Source: DATGLE01 sp035294325
GTDB lineage: Bacteria; Chloroflexota; Ktedonobacteria; Ktedonobacterales; Ktedonobacteraceae
Length of the DNA: 17,134 nucleotides
Assembly (NCBI GenBank): GCA_035294325.1
Contig: DATGLE010000116.1
Location: 1-17,134 of the forward strand
Direction of reading: 5' to 3'
Positions 1-7,705 of this stretch are shown piece after piece. The notes beneath the pieces are model-generated. The model searched no databases. It was not told where the DNA came from and worked only from the letters and a program-made list of their open reading frames with translations. The position numbers and the translations under genes are program-made. Position 1 is the first letter of the stretch; each line of letters opens with the position of its first letter.

Positions 1-1406
1 ACCACCGGTAGAACCTCGCTGGCAACCTGGCCCATCGTCGATGCCGGTGCAAATCGCTCAAGATTCGCCCGCAAGGTTGCTATCGAGGTTGGCTGCATCG
101 TTGCCATAACTTCGGTGTTGAAGGTGTCAGGGACGTTGAACACATAGACGCTGGGAAAAACCTGGCTCATGGTGTTAACGAATGCCTGCACGAGCCTGTA
201 ATCGTGCGTGGTATGGCCGGTATTCAGCGCCACCACTCCTGTTGACGAAAGGTGATCGCGAATCTGGGTGAAGAATTCGCGGGTGGTGAGCTGGAACGGG
301 ATGTATGGCTGCTCGAACGCATCGATAGCGACAAGATCGTACTTTTCATGCGTCGTTGCTATAAATGTACGGCCATCCTGGATAGAGACGTGCAGGTTCG
401 GCTCGTTCATGTTGAAGTACTTGCGGCCCACCGCAACGATAGAAGGGTCGATCTCTACGCCGTCGATGGGTACGGGGCCGTAAACCTGGGTGAACTGGTG
501 CGCGATGGTGCCCCCGGCAAGCCCGATGATGGCGACGCGATGTAATTGCTGCGGTGTGAAGCCCTTATTGAAGTAGGGCGCGGCGAGAAAATAATCCCAG
601 TACCAGCCGGTAAGAATCCTGTGCGGATCGGGATAGTAAATGGAATGGATCGCCTGTCCCTCGTTGAGAATGAGCTGCCGTGTGCCATCGGGCATCTGTG
701 TCACCTGGATATAGTTGTAGAGCGATTCCTGATCGTAAATGAGGTAAGGTATATCTTTGAGCGGTCCCAGTGGCAGCAATAGCGCGATTAGCGAGAGCGC
801 GATGGCCGGGCGCCAGAGCGGGCGCAGTCCCCAGAGCGAGGCGGCAAAGAGCAGCGCGCCGAAGATGAGTAGTGTGCGCCGCACGCCGAAACTCGGAATG
901 AGCCAGAGTACCGGCAAAAAGGCCCCCAGGATGCTGCCAAACGTCGAGATGGCATAGAGCGATCCGCTCACGCGCCCGCTCTGCGTTGTATCTTTCGTGA
1001 CCAGGCGAATGGCGAAGGGCGAGACGAAGCCCAGCAACGTTACGGGAATAGCGAAGAGCAGCACGCTGCCCAGCAGAGAGGTGAGGAAGATACCCACAGA
1101 AATTTCCGACATCGCTGTCACGGACCAGGAGAGGACGCCCTGGCTGACAAAAGGTAGAATCGTGATGGAGAGCGCCGCGATGGCAGTGATGATGCAGAGC
1201 GCCTGCGCGGAGGGATAGCGGTCCGCCACACGCCCGCCCAGAAAGTAGCCAGCGGTCAGATAGAGCAGGATCAGGCCGATGAGCACGCCCCAGATATAAA
1301 GCGAGGTGCCAAAGTACGCGCCCAGCAGGCGCGAGGCGCACATCTCAAGCGCGAGACTGGTCATGCCGCCGATGAAAACCTGTAAAATGAGAAGAGAGCG
1401 CTTCAC
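1..1406 (-). CDS. Fused MFS/spermidine-synthase-like membrane protein (partial, C-terminus beyond window)
   Basis: About 468 codons are visible; the reading frame is open to base 1, so the C-terminus is missing. I chose the GTG at 1404-1406, preceded by GGGG five bases upstream and giving MKRSLLILQVFIGGM. Residues 1 to about 217 are a string of hydrophobic helices with MFS-like loops (GGRVADRYPS near 57-66). From about 222 a cytosolic spermidine-synthase/methyltransferase fold follows: glycine-rich SAM loop VAIIGLAGGT (291-300), acidic GVEIDPSIV (316-324), DGRTFI (344-349) and the core YDLVAIDAFEQPYIP (356-370). This order is typical of the 'fused MFS/spermidine synthase' family, whose substrates are mostly unknown. 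The amine-binding glycine/acidic loop of true SpeE (GGGDG or GGGEG) is here GLAGGT, so polyamine synthesis is doubtful. It lies 12 bases after the zinc-ribbon gene, so the two are probably cotranscribed. A 258-residue open frame at 565-1341 is a shifted shadow of this gene. Confidence 0.9.
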   Translation of the reverse strand, partial: MKRSLLILQVFIGGMTSLALEMCASRLLGAYFGTSLYIWGVLIGLILLYLTAGYFLGGRVADRYPSAQALCIITAIAALSITILPFVSQGVLSWSVTAMSEISVGIFLTSLLGSVLLFAIPVTLLGFVSPFAIRLVTKDTTQSGRVSGSLYAISTFGSILGAFLPVLWLIPSFGVRRTLLIFGALLFAASLWGLRPLWRPAIALSLIALLLPLGPLKDIPYLIYDQESLYNYIQVTQMPDGTRQLILNEGQAIHSIYYPDPHRILTGWYWDYFLAAPYFNKGFTPQQLHRVAIIGLAGGTIAHQFTQVYGPVPIDGVEIDPSIVAVGRKYFNMNEPNLHVSIQDGRTFIATTHEKYDLVAIDAFEQPYIPFQLTTREFFTQIRDHLSSTGVVALNTGHTTHDYRLVQAFVNTMSQVFPSVYVFNVPDTFNTEVMATMQPTSIATLRANLERFAPASTMGQVASEVLPV

Positions 1407-1418
1407 AGATGCCCCGTT

Positions 1419-2684
1419 CTATGATGTGGGTGCCGGCAAGAACTGGTAGCGGCCAAGCATGGCAGCGAAAAACTGTGTGTTGATCGCGTCGAACTGAGCA
1501 TTGGCGGCCTGCAATTCAATAATGTAAGCCTTTCCCTGATGGACTGTAGCATATACGGTAACGCGCTCCTGTTGTTGTGTATCGCCCTGATAGTAAGCGA
1601 CGGCAGTCACCCACGTCTCGCCGCCGATGGTGGCCGTCGAGGTCGATGCCGGGGGCACATAGCCTGGCTTCGACGCGAAGTTCGTCTGGAGATCACTCGC
1701 CAGGAGATCGCCTGCGGCGCTGCTTGTCGGGCCTGGTGCCTTGAAGGCGGCATACTGATCGGGCTGAGCCGGGTTGGTGAAGAGCACGCCGGCTGTGTCG
1801 GTTGTGGCGCCTGGCAGCCAGGTGCCCGGATATTCGGTAGAGAAACCGTAGTTAGCGCACGTTGGACCGCACCACAGGAAGCCGGGATCAGGCGCGGGCG
1901 TGGGAGCCAGCGTCGGCGTTGGACTCGGTATGGCCGTTGGCGTGAGCGTTGGCGCCGCCGTCGGTGAGAGCGCCGGCTTCGTTGCCACTGCCGGTGATGT
2001 CGCCGTGGCATTTGTCCGGGGCATGTTATTCTGCTGATCCCTCGTCACATAAAGAGTGACGATGCCAAACACGCTAATGAGCATGATAACAAGGCAAATG
2101 CAGGCAATGAGTACGATAGCGCCGCCTTCCTGTTTACGCGGCGGCATTACAAAGCGCCCGGGCTGGCCGTAGTTGTAGTTCTGGCCGCTGTACGGCGTTG
2201 ACGGAGGGGAGGCGTAGTTTGTCATCTGGGAAGGTTGCGCCACTGGTCCATATGGCTGCGCTCCGGGGAAGAAGCCGGGCATGGAGGGCCTGGATGGGAG
2301 AGGCTGCCGGTAGCCTGGAACGTAGCTCTGGCCCATAGCGGCCGGGGGCATATTGATAGCCTCGGTGGCATCCTGGTAGAAGCCCGTCTGCTGCCGGGGC
2401 ATGGAAGTGCTCAGGGGCTGCGAGTTGACTCGCGGTGCGAAGGGCGAGGGTGGCACGCGCATGCTCTGTGTGCTTGTTGGACGCCGTACCCCCGGGGTAG
2501 ATATTTCAGGGTGCTCTGGCGTGGAAAGGACGTTGGTTGTACGATGGGCGCCGGATAGGCCGATACGTGGCATAGGACCGCTTACCATCTCTGTAGGCGA
2601 AGGCGGCGGCGTCGTTGGAGTTCCACACTGGCCGCAGAATGCCTCCATCGGGCCTATCTCGCTGCCACACCTTTGACATCTCAT
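1419..2684 (-). CDS. Zinc-ribbon, single-pass membrane protein with extracellular domain
   Basis: 421 residues. An N-terminal zinc ribbon has two Cys pairs, C3/C6 and C17/C20 (MRCQRC and FCGQC). A long Pro/Ser/Gln/Tyr-rich, probably disordered segment runs to about 185. One transmembrane helix follows (about 188-212, GGAIVLIACICLVIMLISVF), then a Thr/Pro/Ala stalk (about 226-267) and a C-terminal domain of about 150 residues opening FLWCGPTCANYGFSTEYPGTW, with a possible C272/C276 disulphide. The topology implied is ribbon inside, C-terminal domain outside. The 'FSTEYPGTW' opening resembles PsbP-like or other small secreted domains that begin F-x-x-x-YP-x-x-W, but I cannot assign a family. 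The ATG is preceded by GAGG at a loose spacing. A TATAAT box lies about 70 bases upstream. The gene probably heads a two-gene operon with the fused MFS/spermidine-synthase-like gene. Function unknown; a sensor or scaffold role is only inference. Confidence 0.88.
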   Translation of the reverse strand: MRCQRCGSEIGPMEAFCGQCGTPTTPPPSPTEMVSGPMPRIGLSGAHRTTNVLSTPEHPEISTPGVRRPTSTQSMRVPPSPFAPRVNSQPLSTSMPRQQTGFYQDATEAINMPPAAMGQSYVPGYRQPLPSRPSMPGFFPGAQPYGPVAQPSQMTNYASPPSTPYSGQNYNYGQPGRFVMPPRKQEGGAIVLIACICLVIMLISVFGIVTLYVTRDQQNNMPRTNATATSPAVATKPALSPTAAPTLTPTAIPSPTPTLAPTPAPDPGFLWCGPTCANYGFSTEYPGTWLPGATTDTAGVLFTNPAQPDQYAAFKAPGPTSSAAGDLLASDLQTNFASKPGYVPPASTSTATIGGETWVTAVAYYQGDTQQQERVTVYATVHQGKAYIIELQAANAQFDAINTQFFAAMLGRYQFLPAPTS

Positions 2685-2750
2685 CGGCTGATCCTCGCTC
2701 CTGCTGGTATCACTGCTCTAAGATTTTTCGCCTCGGTTAACATCAGCTTC

Positions 2751-2775
2751 ATTATAGCTTATCCAGGCGGGATAA
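2751..2775 (-). promoter_or_regulatory. Candidate promoter and operator-like repeat of the zinc-ribbon operon
   Basis: On the minus strand a perfect TATAAT lies at 2751-2756, about 67 bases before the zinc-ribbon start codon. No convincing -35 hexamer is seen at 16-18 bases. Directly upstream of the -10 box is an inverted repeat, TTATCC and GGATAA separated by five bases (2759-2775), occupying the normal -35/-10 spacer. That could bind an activator or repressor that makes up for the missing -35, but this is inferred from position only. Confidence 0.4.
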
Positions 2776-2811
2776 TCTACTACTCTGCCCAATAGTCCTC
2801 TGTCTTCCCTC

Positions 2812-2942
2812 GCCAGGCGCGAAGCGCGGCTGTGCCGCGCAAGGAATCGAATATGATGTGTGGCTCAGGCGCGGCGCCTGAGCCACACATCATATTCCCA
2901 AAGGCGAGCGCGCAGGCGCGAGCAAGCGGAGCGATGTGACCT
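2812..2942. repeat. Composite palindromic element A (short hairpin, 24-bp palindrome, GC-rich flank)
   Basis: The core is a perfect palindrome: 24-base arms at 2849-2872 and 2874-2897 around a single G. The arms run from GAATATGATG at the outer end to CTCAGGCGC at the tip. On the left is a short perfect hairpin, GCGCGGC (2824-2830), loop TGT, GCCGCGC (2834-2840), followed by AAGG. On the right, read on the minus strand, is the border sequence TTGCTCGCGCCTGCG also seen in elements B and C. The palindrome starts about 51 bases beyond the sulfatase stop codon, so it could also end that transcript, though there is no T-tract. The 264 bases between the two genes hold this element and the promoter listed separately. 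Confidence 0.8.
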
Positions 2943-2948
2943 TTCTAT

Positions 2949-4349
2949 TTATCCGAGCAAGCGGTGAGACCATTGATAGAGCGGATCGCGCGTCTCTTGC
3001 ATCCAGCGCAATAGCCTCGTTTCCAGCTCTTTATATATGGATATATAGCGTGTATCACCGACCAGATTCGTGATTTCAGCCGGATCGGCGGTCAGGTCGT
3101 ATAGCTCGTCGACGGCGTGTGGATTATAGACGAGCTTGTAGTCTCTCGTGCGTAACATGCGCTGCGAGAAGAGGCCCCATTCCTCTCCATGATACTCGGC
3201 GTAGATCGCGTCAAGCAGTTCAGTCGCGCTCCCATTCAGCAGCGGCACGAAGCTCCTGGCGTGGATGCCCGCTGGAATAGGGATGCCGGCCATTTCGAGC
3301 ATTGTTGCCATCAGATCCATATGGCGCACAAACGCATGGCACTCGCTGCCGGCGCTGACCATGCGCGGATAGCGCACGATGAAAGGGATATGATAGACAT
3401 CATCGTACATCATCGGCCCTTTGTTGAACTGGCCTCCGTGCGTACCGGTCATGTCGCCATGATCGGCGAAGTGGACGATGACGGTATCATCGGCCAGGCC
3501 GAGCGCTTTTGTGGCAGCGATGACCCGGCCGATCTCCTGATCGATGAAGGTCATGAACTCATAATATCTGGCGATGACACGCTGCCATTGCTCCCATGAC
3601 CAGCCGGCGACGCCATGCTGCGCGAGCATACGACGTTGCAGCGCCGGCTTATTCGACAGATCCTCATCGAAGCTCTGCCAGCGTGGAATCGAGGCGGGAT
3701 CATACATACCCGCGAACGGCGCCGGGGGCATGTAGGCATGGTGCGGGCCGGGGAAATCCAGGCGCAGGAAAAAGGGCTGCTCCTGCCCGGCGTAGCTCTC
3801 CAGCAGATGAATCGTGGCATCAGCGAGCAGGTGCGATTCGGTGCGCTCGATGGGAAGCGGATCGATGCCGGCGATAATCATATCCTCTCCTGGAAAATGT
3901 ACACTGATCGGATCGAGCACGCGTGGATGCCCCTCGGCGGTCACGACGTTGTACACTTCGCTTACCACGTCCATGAATCCGCGCGATGCTGGCCCCAGTT
4001 CACGTCCAACATGCCACTTGCCCACGTAACCCATGCGATAGCCGGCATCGGCCATGAGCTGGCTAAAAGTAGGCAGTGCGGCGGGCAGTTCGCGAAGAAT
4101 AGCGTCATCGCCATGACAATTATTGAGCATGCCGTGAGCGTGTGGGTAGAGACCTGTCAGCAGCGAGGCGCGCGCGGAGGTGCAGATCCCGATGGGGGTA
4201 TAGACGCTGGTAAAGCGCATCCCCTCGCGCGCCAGCGTGTCGATGCAGGGCGTCTTGCACACCGTGCTGCCATTAATGCCAACCATATCGTAACGTTCCT
4301 GATCGCAGACGATAAGCAGAAAATTTGGTCGTTTTGCTTGCTCTGTCAT
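2949..4349 (-). CDS. Sulfatase (alkaline-phosphatase superfamily, S1-type)
   Basis: 466 residues, normal length for the family. It hydrolyses sulfate (or possibly phosphate) esters using a formylglycine made from an active-site Cys. Visible are the N-terminal metal site VCDQERYD (D16), the nucleophile region GICTSARASLLTG with C56 and R60, GKWHVG (K111, H113), PGPHHAY (H203/H204), the second metal pair FADHGD (D296, H297) with K310, and the usual C-terminal LYDLTADPAEITNL. The nucleophile motif is C-T-S-A-R, not the textbook C-x-P-x-R or C-x-A-x-R; Ser is at the third position. There is no signal peptide, so it is probably cytoplasmic. The ATG has AGGA nine bases upstream. No sulfatase-maturing enzyme or sugar gene lies nearby, so the substrate is unknown. 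It is divergent from the S9 peptidase, with element B between them. Confidence 0.93.
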   Translation of the reverse strand: MTEQAKRPNFLLIVCDQERYDMVGINGSTVCKTPCIDTLAREGMRFTSVYTPIGICTSARASLLTGLYPHAHGMLNNCHGDDAILRELPAALPTFSQLMADAGYRMGYVGKWHVGRELGPASRGFMDVVSEVYNVVTAEGHPRVLDPISVHFPGEDMIIAGIDPLPIERTESHLLADATIHLLESYAGQEQPFFLRLDFPGPHHAYMPPAPFAGMYDPASIPRWQSFDEDLSNKPALQRRMLAQHGVAGWSWEQWQRVIARYYEFMTFIDQEIGRVIAATKALGLADDTVIVHFADHGDMTGTHGGQFNKGPMMYDDVYHIPFIVRYPRMVSAGSECHAFVRHMDLMATMLEMAGIPIPAGIHARSFVPLLNGSATELLDAIYAEYHGEEWGLFSQRMLRTRDYKLVYNPHAVDELYDLTADPAEITNLVGDTRYISIYKELETRLLRWMQETRDPLYQWSHRLLG

Positions 4350-4371
4350 AAAATATATCCTTTTTTAGAAA

Positions 4372-4506
4372 GTATCTGACGCGCTTACTTGCTCGCGCCT
4401 GCGGCGTTTGCCTGAGAGATAGTATGTTATGGGAGATGCGCGAATAGCATCTCTCACAACATACTATCTCTCCCTTGCGAGGGGGAGCCGCGCGAGTGCC
4501 CGTCGA
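4372..4506. repeat. Composite palindromic element B (divergent intergenic region)
   Basis: The left border is GTATCTGAC (4372-4380), the same word that starts elements C and E. TTGCTCGCGCCTGCGGCG follows at about 4389-4406. The central hairpin has arms 4414-4439 and 4447-4472: GAGAGATAGTATGTT pairs perfectly with its complement, then one A/C mismatch, then ten more pairs including one G-T, closed by a 7-base loop (GCGAATA). Directly to the right, on the minus strand, an imperfect short hairpin reads GCGCGGC, TCC, CCCTCGC, then AAGG (4473-4493). Unlike A, C, D and E, this copy is upstream of both neighbouring genes. Its left end lies about 22 bases before the sulfatase start codon, so it falls in or next to that gene's leader. 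Confidence 0.75.
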
Positions 4507-4692
4507 GAGGGGATGAGGGGTGCATCACACGCCCTCGAAAAAAAATGTATGGAGCGTAATCGCTCCCGTCTATAGCATTGTAAGGCTGAGCTTCAAGTCG
4601 GAGTGGGAGAGATGGGGCAGAATGTAACTCGTGGGTGGATGGCTGCGTAGAGAGAATAGAATAACAGCAGAAAATAATGAAAGGCGGCAGCA
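4507..4692. other. Rest of the divergent gene-free region; A-tract plus small hairpin
   Basis: Together with element B this completes a 343-base gene-free stretch. It holds an eight-A tract (4538-4545) followed by an inverted repeat GGAGCG, TAAT, CGCTCC (4551-4566). Read on the minus strand this is a small stem, five bases, then eight T, which loosely resembles an intrinsic terminator. It would stop leftward transcription before the sulfatase. Read on the plus strand, the A-tract could be an upstream promoter element for the S9 peptidase. I see no convincing -35/-10 pair and no open frame likely to be coding. Confidence 0.3.
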
Positions 4693-6849
4693 ATGATCGA
4701 GAACGAAGATACGCCGACAATGCACCGTCCCATAGAGGACCAGGCCCGGCAGGTAGAGCCTGATGGCGCGGGTCAGGCCGATCAGCAGGTATCGCCCGCC
4801 GCGCCAGCGGCAAGCGACGACGCGACCACAATTGAAGTAATGGTGCCCGCCGATCATACAGGAACTGGCGCCGCAGCCGCACCTTCGTTACCCTACCTGA
4901 GCGTCGATGATCTGCTCGCTTTGCGGATCGCCAGCGATCCCCAGCTCTCCCCGGATGGCACGCTCGTCGCGTTTACCGTGCAGCGCTGTCATGCCGAAAG
5001 CAATACCACCAGCAGCGCGATCTGGCTGGTGCGCACTGTGGGAGGAAAGAATGAGACTGCCTGGCAGGTGACAGATGGCAGGCATCACGATACTACGCCG
5101 CGCTGGTCGCCGGACGGTCACACGCTGGCGTTTTTGAGTGATCGTGATGGCCCTCCCCAGATCTATCTCCTGCCGATGGCCGGTGGAGAAGCGCGCCCCC
5201 TGAGCAAGCTTGCTCAGGGTGTTACGGAATATCACTGGCGGCCCGATGGCCGCGCGCTGCTCGCACATAGCCCCTGGAAGCCGGCGGACGATCAGCATGA
5301 AGCGGAGAGCGCAGAGACGGCGCTCATCTATACGCGACTGGGCGCGCAGTGGGACGGCGAGGGCTACCGGCAGGGCCGTCACCAGCAACTCTGGCTCATC
5401 ACCCTGGATGACCGGGATAGTCGGGCGCAGCGCCTTACCTCGGAACCGGTTGATCTCGTGCAATCGTGCTGGTCGCCCGATGGAACAGAGATCGTCTTCT
5501 GCGCCAATCGCCGCCCCGATCCTGACCTGAGCGTAAGCATGGCCCTGTGGGTGCTTACCGTGGCAACGGGCCAGTTGCGCCGCCTGACGCCGAACGAAGG
5601 GCTGGCGCAGGTGCCATCGTGGTCGCCCGATGGTCAGACCATTGCCTATCTCTATACCCCCGATCAGACCGAGGCTGGCAACTATGCGCCCTGGATTGTC
5701 TCGGCACATCAGGGCGAAGAAACGGCGCGCCCGGCGGTGCAGGGCGCCGAGGAGATTACGTGCCAGACATGGATTATCGATGAACTGCGCAGCGAGTGGC
5801 TCGCGCCTCCACAGTGGTATCCCGACAGCAAGGCGCTGCTCGTCACGGCGCAGCAGCGCGGTCAGGTACACCTGTGCCGCCTCGATATCGAGCAGGATCA
5901 GCGCGTGCAGTTGACACAGGGCAACGGGCGCTACCTCAGCCCACAGATCAGTCGCGACGGCCAGACAATCACCATGGTGCGCGCCGACTGGTTCACGCCG
6001 GGCGATATCTGGTGCATGGATAGCGCCGGCAAGAGGCTGCAAAAGCTCACCAGGATCAATGATGCCTTCCTGCACAGCCACCAGCTTATCCGCCCGAAGC
6101 GCATAACCTGGAAGAGCAGCGATGGTCTGGAGATTGAAGGATGGCTCTATCTGCCTCCGCTGCCGCCGGGCGTGAAGGTGCCGTTGATCCTGATGCCGCA
6201 CGGCGGCCCCTCGCTGGCGTGGGGCGATGCCTACGTTCACGAATTCCAGGTCCTGGCGGGGCGTGGCTACGCTGTGCTGGCGCCGAATCCGCGCGGCAGC
6301 GCCGGCTACGGCGAGGGGTTCAGCCGCCGAGTGCTCAACGACTGGGGCGGCGCCGATTTCCAGGATCTCATGACCGGGATCGATCATGTCATCGCGAGCG
6401 AGCCGGTAGACGGCGAACGGCTGGGCATCGCTGGCATAAGCTATGGCGGCTACATGACCAGCTGGGCCATTACGCAGACGGGCCGCTTCAAGGCGGCGGT
6501 GAGCCGCAACGGCGTCAGTTCTCTGCCCAGCGCGGCCCTGCTCTCGGATCAGACCGTCTGGTTCAATCTCTGCCTGCCCGATGAAGCGCTGCAACGCAAT
6601 CGTTCGCCATTAACGTTCGCGGATCGCATCACTACTCCCTTGCTCCTGCTGCATGCGGAGAACGACCTGCGCTGCCCCTTTAGCGAGTCTCTGCAATTGT
6701 TCGTCGCGCTGCGCAAACGCAAGCATCTCGTCGAACTGGTGCGCTATCCCCATGTCAGTCACCTGATGGATTGGCCCGAAGTCGGAACGCCGCGACAGCG
6801 CGTAGATCGCCTGCGCCGCACGCTGGAGTGGTTCACACGCTTCCTCTAA
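4693..6849 (+). CDS. S9-family serine peptidase (acylaminoacyl-peptidase / prolyl-oligopeptidase type)
   Basis: 718 residues. The N-terminal two thirds (about 75-460) form a TolB/WD40-like propeller with repeated W-S-P-D-G signatures (near 138-142, 260-264, 310-314). The C-terminal alpha/beta-hydrolase domain (about 470-718) has HGGP (503-506), the nucleophile motif GISYGGYM with S583, the acid in HAENDLRCP (D658) and the His in YPHVSH (H690), a complete catalytic triad. The enzyme should release residues or dipeptides from short peptides, with the propeller limiting access. There is no signal peptide, so a cytoplasmic location is likely. The first 65 or so residues are acidic, Ala/Pro/Gln-rich and probably disordered, which is longer than usual. 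AAAGG lies nine bases before the ATG. A nearer in-frame start after that extension cannot be excluded. Very high third-position G+C leaves long antisense frames opposite this gene. Confidence 0.95.
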   Translation: MIENEDTPTMHRPIEDQARQVEPDGAGQADQQVSPAAPAASDDATTIEVMVPADHTGTGAAAAPSLPYLSVDDLLALRIASDPQLSPDGTLVAFTVQRCHAESNTTSSAIWLVRTVGGKNETAWQVTDGRHHDTTPRWSPDGHTLAFLSDRDGPPQIYLLPMAGGEARPLSKLAQGVTEYHWRPDGRALLAHSPWKPADDQHEAESAETALIYTRLGAQWDGEGYRQGRHQQLWLITLDDRDSRAQRLTSEPVDLVQSCWSPDGTEIVFCANRRPDPDLSVSMALWVLTVATGQLRRLTPNEGLAQVPSWSPDGQTIAYLYTPDQTEAGNYAPWIVSAHQGEETARPAVQGAEEITCQTWIIDELRSEWLAPPQWYPDSKALLVTAQQRGQVHLCRLDIEQDQRVQLTQGNGRYLSPQISRDGQTITMVRADWFTPGDIWCMDSAGKRLQKLTRINDAFLHSHQLIRPKRITWKSSDGLEIEGWLYLPPLPPGVKVPLILMPHGGPSLAWGDAYVHEFQVLAGRGYAVLAPNPRGSAGYGEGFSRRVLNDWGGADFQDLMTGIDHVIASEPVDGERLGIAGISYGGYMTSWAITQTGRFKAAVSRNGVSSLPSAALLSDQTVWFNLCLPDEALQRNRSPLTFADRITTPLLLLHAENDLRCPFSESLQLFVALRKRKHLVELVRYPHVSHLMDWPEVGTPRQRVDRLRRTLEWFTRFL

Positions 6850-6851
6850 AG

Positions 6852-7010
6852 GTATCTGACCTCCGGTATCCTCACGTGCTCGCGCCTGTGGCGCTCGCAT
6901 TATACAGGAATATGACGGAAGCCTCAAGACAGGCACAAAGCGCCTGCCTTGAGGCTTCCGTCATATTCCTATCTTTTGCGCGCCGCCGCCGCGCGAACGC
7001 CCATCAGGGA
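6852..7010. repeat. Composite palindromic element C (between convergent genes)
   Basis: Its left border GTATCTGAC (6852-6860) begins two bases after the S9 stop codon. TGCTCGCGCCTGTGGCGCTCGC follows at about 6877-6898; this is the border sequence also present in A and B. The central hairpin has 23-base perfect arms (6906-6928 and 6948-6970, outer end AGGAATATGACGG), one A/C mismatch, then CAGGC with GCCTG around a 7-base loop, about 28 pairs in all. To its right, on the minus strand, is a short hairpin GCGCGGC, GGC, GGCGCGC, then AAAA (6974-6994). The arms share GAATATGA at their outer end with element A but differ further in. It may double as a bidirectional terminator for the S9 peptidase and the 130-residue membrane protein. 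Confidence 0.8.
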
Positions 7011-7029
7011 GACTTTTAACTCACATGGC

Positions 7030-7422
7030 TCAGGATATAAAAAGCTGTACAATAGAGAAGAGCGCGGCGGCGGCGAGCAGCAGATAATAGCTGCCCACTG
7101 CGATGCGCGAGGAGCGCAGCGTCCCCGGGGTCATATGCTGCGCCCTGAAACTGTAGAGCGACATGCGCGCCGTCATCATCATAATGCCAAGCAGCAGAAT
7201 GAAATTCAAGATCTTGATAGCCAGGGTGCCATTGAACATGGCGTAAGTGATGGCGATAGCGCCAAAGGCCAGTAGTGCGCCGAGAATAGCGGCGGCGGCG
7301 ATACCCATAAACAGACCCTCATCGTAGGAAAGGGAGAGCAATCTGGGCGTGACCTTCACAATGATAACCAGGCCGATAATATATGCAATAATGCTCAATA
7401 GGAGCAATAAAACCGGCTGCAT
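7030..7422 (-). CDS. Small four-helix membrane protein of unknown function
   Basis: 130 residues, almost entirely hydrophobic. Four predicted transmembrane helices fall near 3-24, 38-60, 66-85 and 105-128. Short polar loops lie between them (KVTPRLLSLSYDEG; RMSLYSFRAQHMTPGTLRSS). No Cys, catalytic motif or recognised domain is visible. GAGGTAA about seven bases before the ATG is a strong ribosome-binding site, which supports a real gene. It is convergent with the S9 peptidase across element C and divergent from the second zinc-ribbon gene. I do not recognise the family. Confidence 0.8.
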   Translation of the reverse strand: MQPVLLLLLSIIAYIIGLVIIVKVTPRLLSLSYDEGLFMGIAAAAILGALLAFGAIAITYAMFNGTLAIKILNFILLLGIMMMTARMSLYSFRAQHMTPGTLRSSRIAVGSYYLLLAAAALFSIVQLFIS

Positions 7423-7596
7423 AGACTGTTACCTCAATCTCATCTAGGAGCATCACCTGCCCACATTGAAGTACGGCCACGTGCTAAAAAAGTTACTCAT
7501 ATGGTAATACGTGGTGGGCGACGGCAGCCCCAATGCGAGAAAACCAGGGTGGCCCGGAGAGTGACACAGGTCATAAAGCCATAGTGATCGTCCCTA

Positions 7597-7638
7597 TAGC
7601 CAGGGGAGCAAAAGCCGAGTATAATAGCTCAAGCTTGA
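7597..7638 (+). promoter_or_regulatory. Candidate promoter of the second zinc-ribbon gene
   Basis: A perfect TATAAT (7620-7625) is preceded at 17 bases by TAGCCA (7597-7602), which matches 4 of 6 bases of the -35 consensus. The 10-base perfect palindrome TCAAGCTTGA (7629-7638) lies just downstream, at the expected transcription start, and could be an operator. The leader to the start codon would be about 75 bases. The remainder of the 283-base gap shows nothing I can support. Confidence 0.5.
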
Positions 7639-7705
7639 CTCCTTGAAGCCAGGAACACTGGAGATTGTTATTCAATAGCCCCACCCGAGACGGAGGTAAT
7701 GAGCT

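Noticed and set aside
565..1341. 258-residue minus-strand frame
   Set aside because: It is a shifted frame of the fused MFS/spermidine-synthase-like gene, whose own frame is open from 1406 to the window edge and shows SAM-binding motifs.
2849..2897. Element A palindrome as a plain intrinsic terminator of the sulfatase
   Set aside because: Position fits, but there is no T-tract and the flanks match those of elements B and C, one of which is upstream of genes. Terminator activity is kept as a secondary possibility only.
3615..4379. 254-residue plus-strand frame
   Set aside because: It is antisense to the sulfatase, with composition typical of a shadow frame.
4888..6594. 568-residue open frame on the minus strand
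   Set aside because: It lies entirely antisense to the S9 peptidase, whose catalytic triad and propeller repeats are clear. Its product is rich in Arg/Ala/His with no recognisable motif, as expected from the complement of GC-rich codons.
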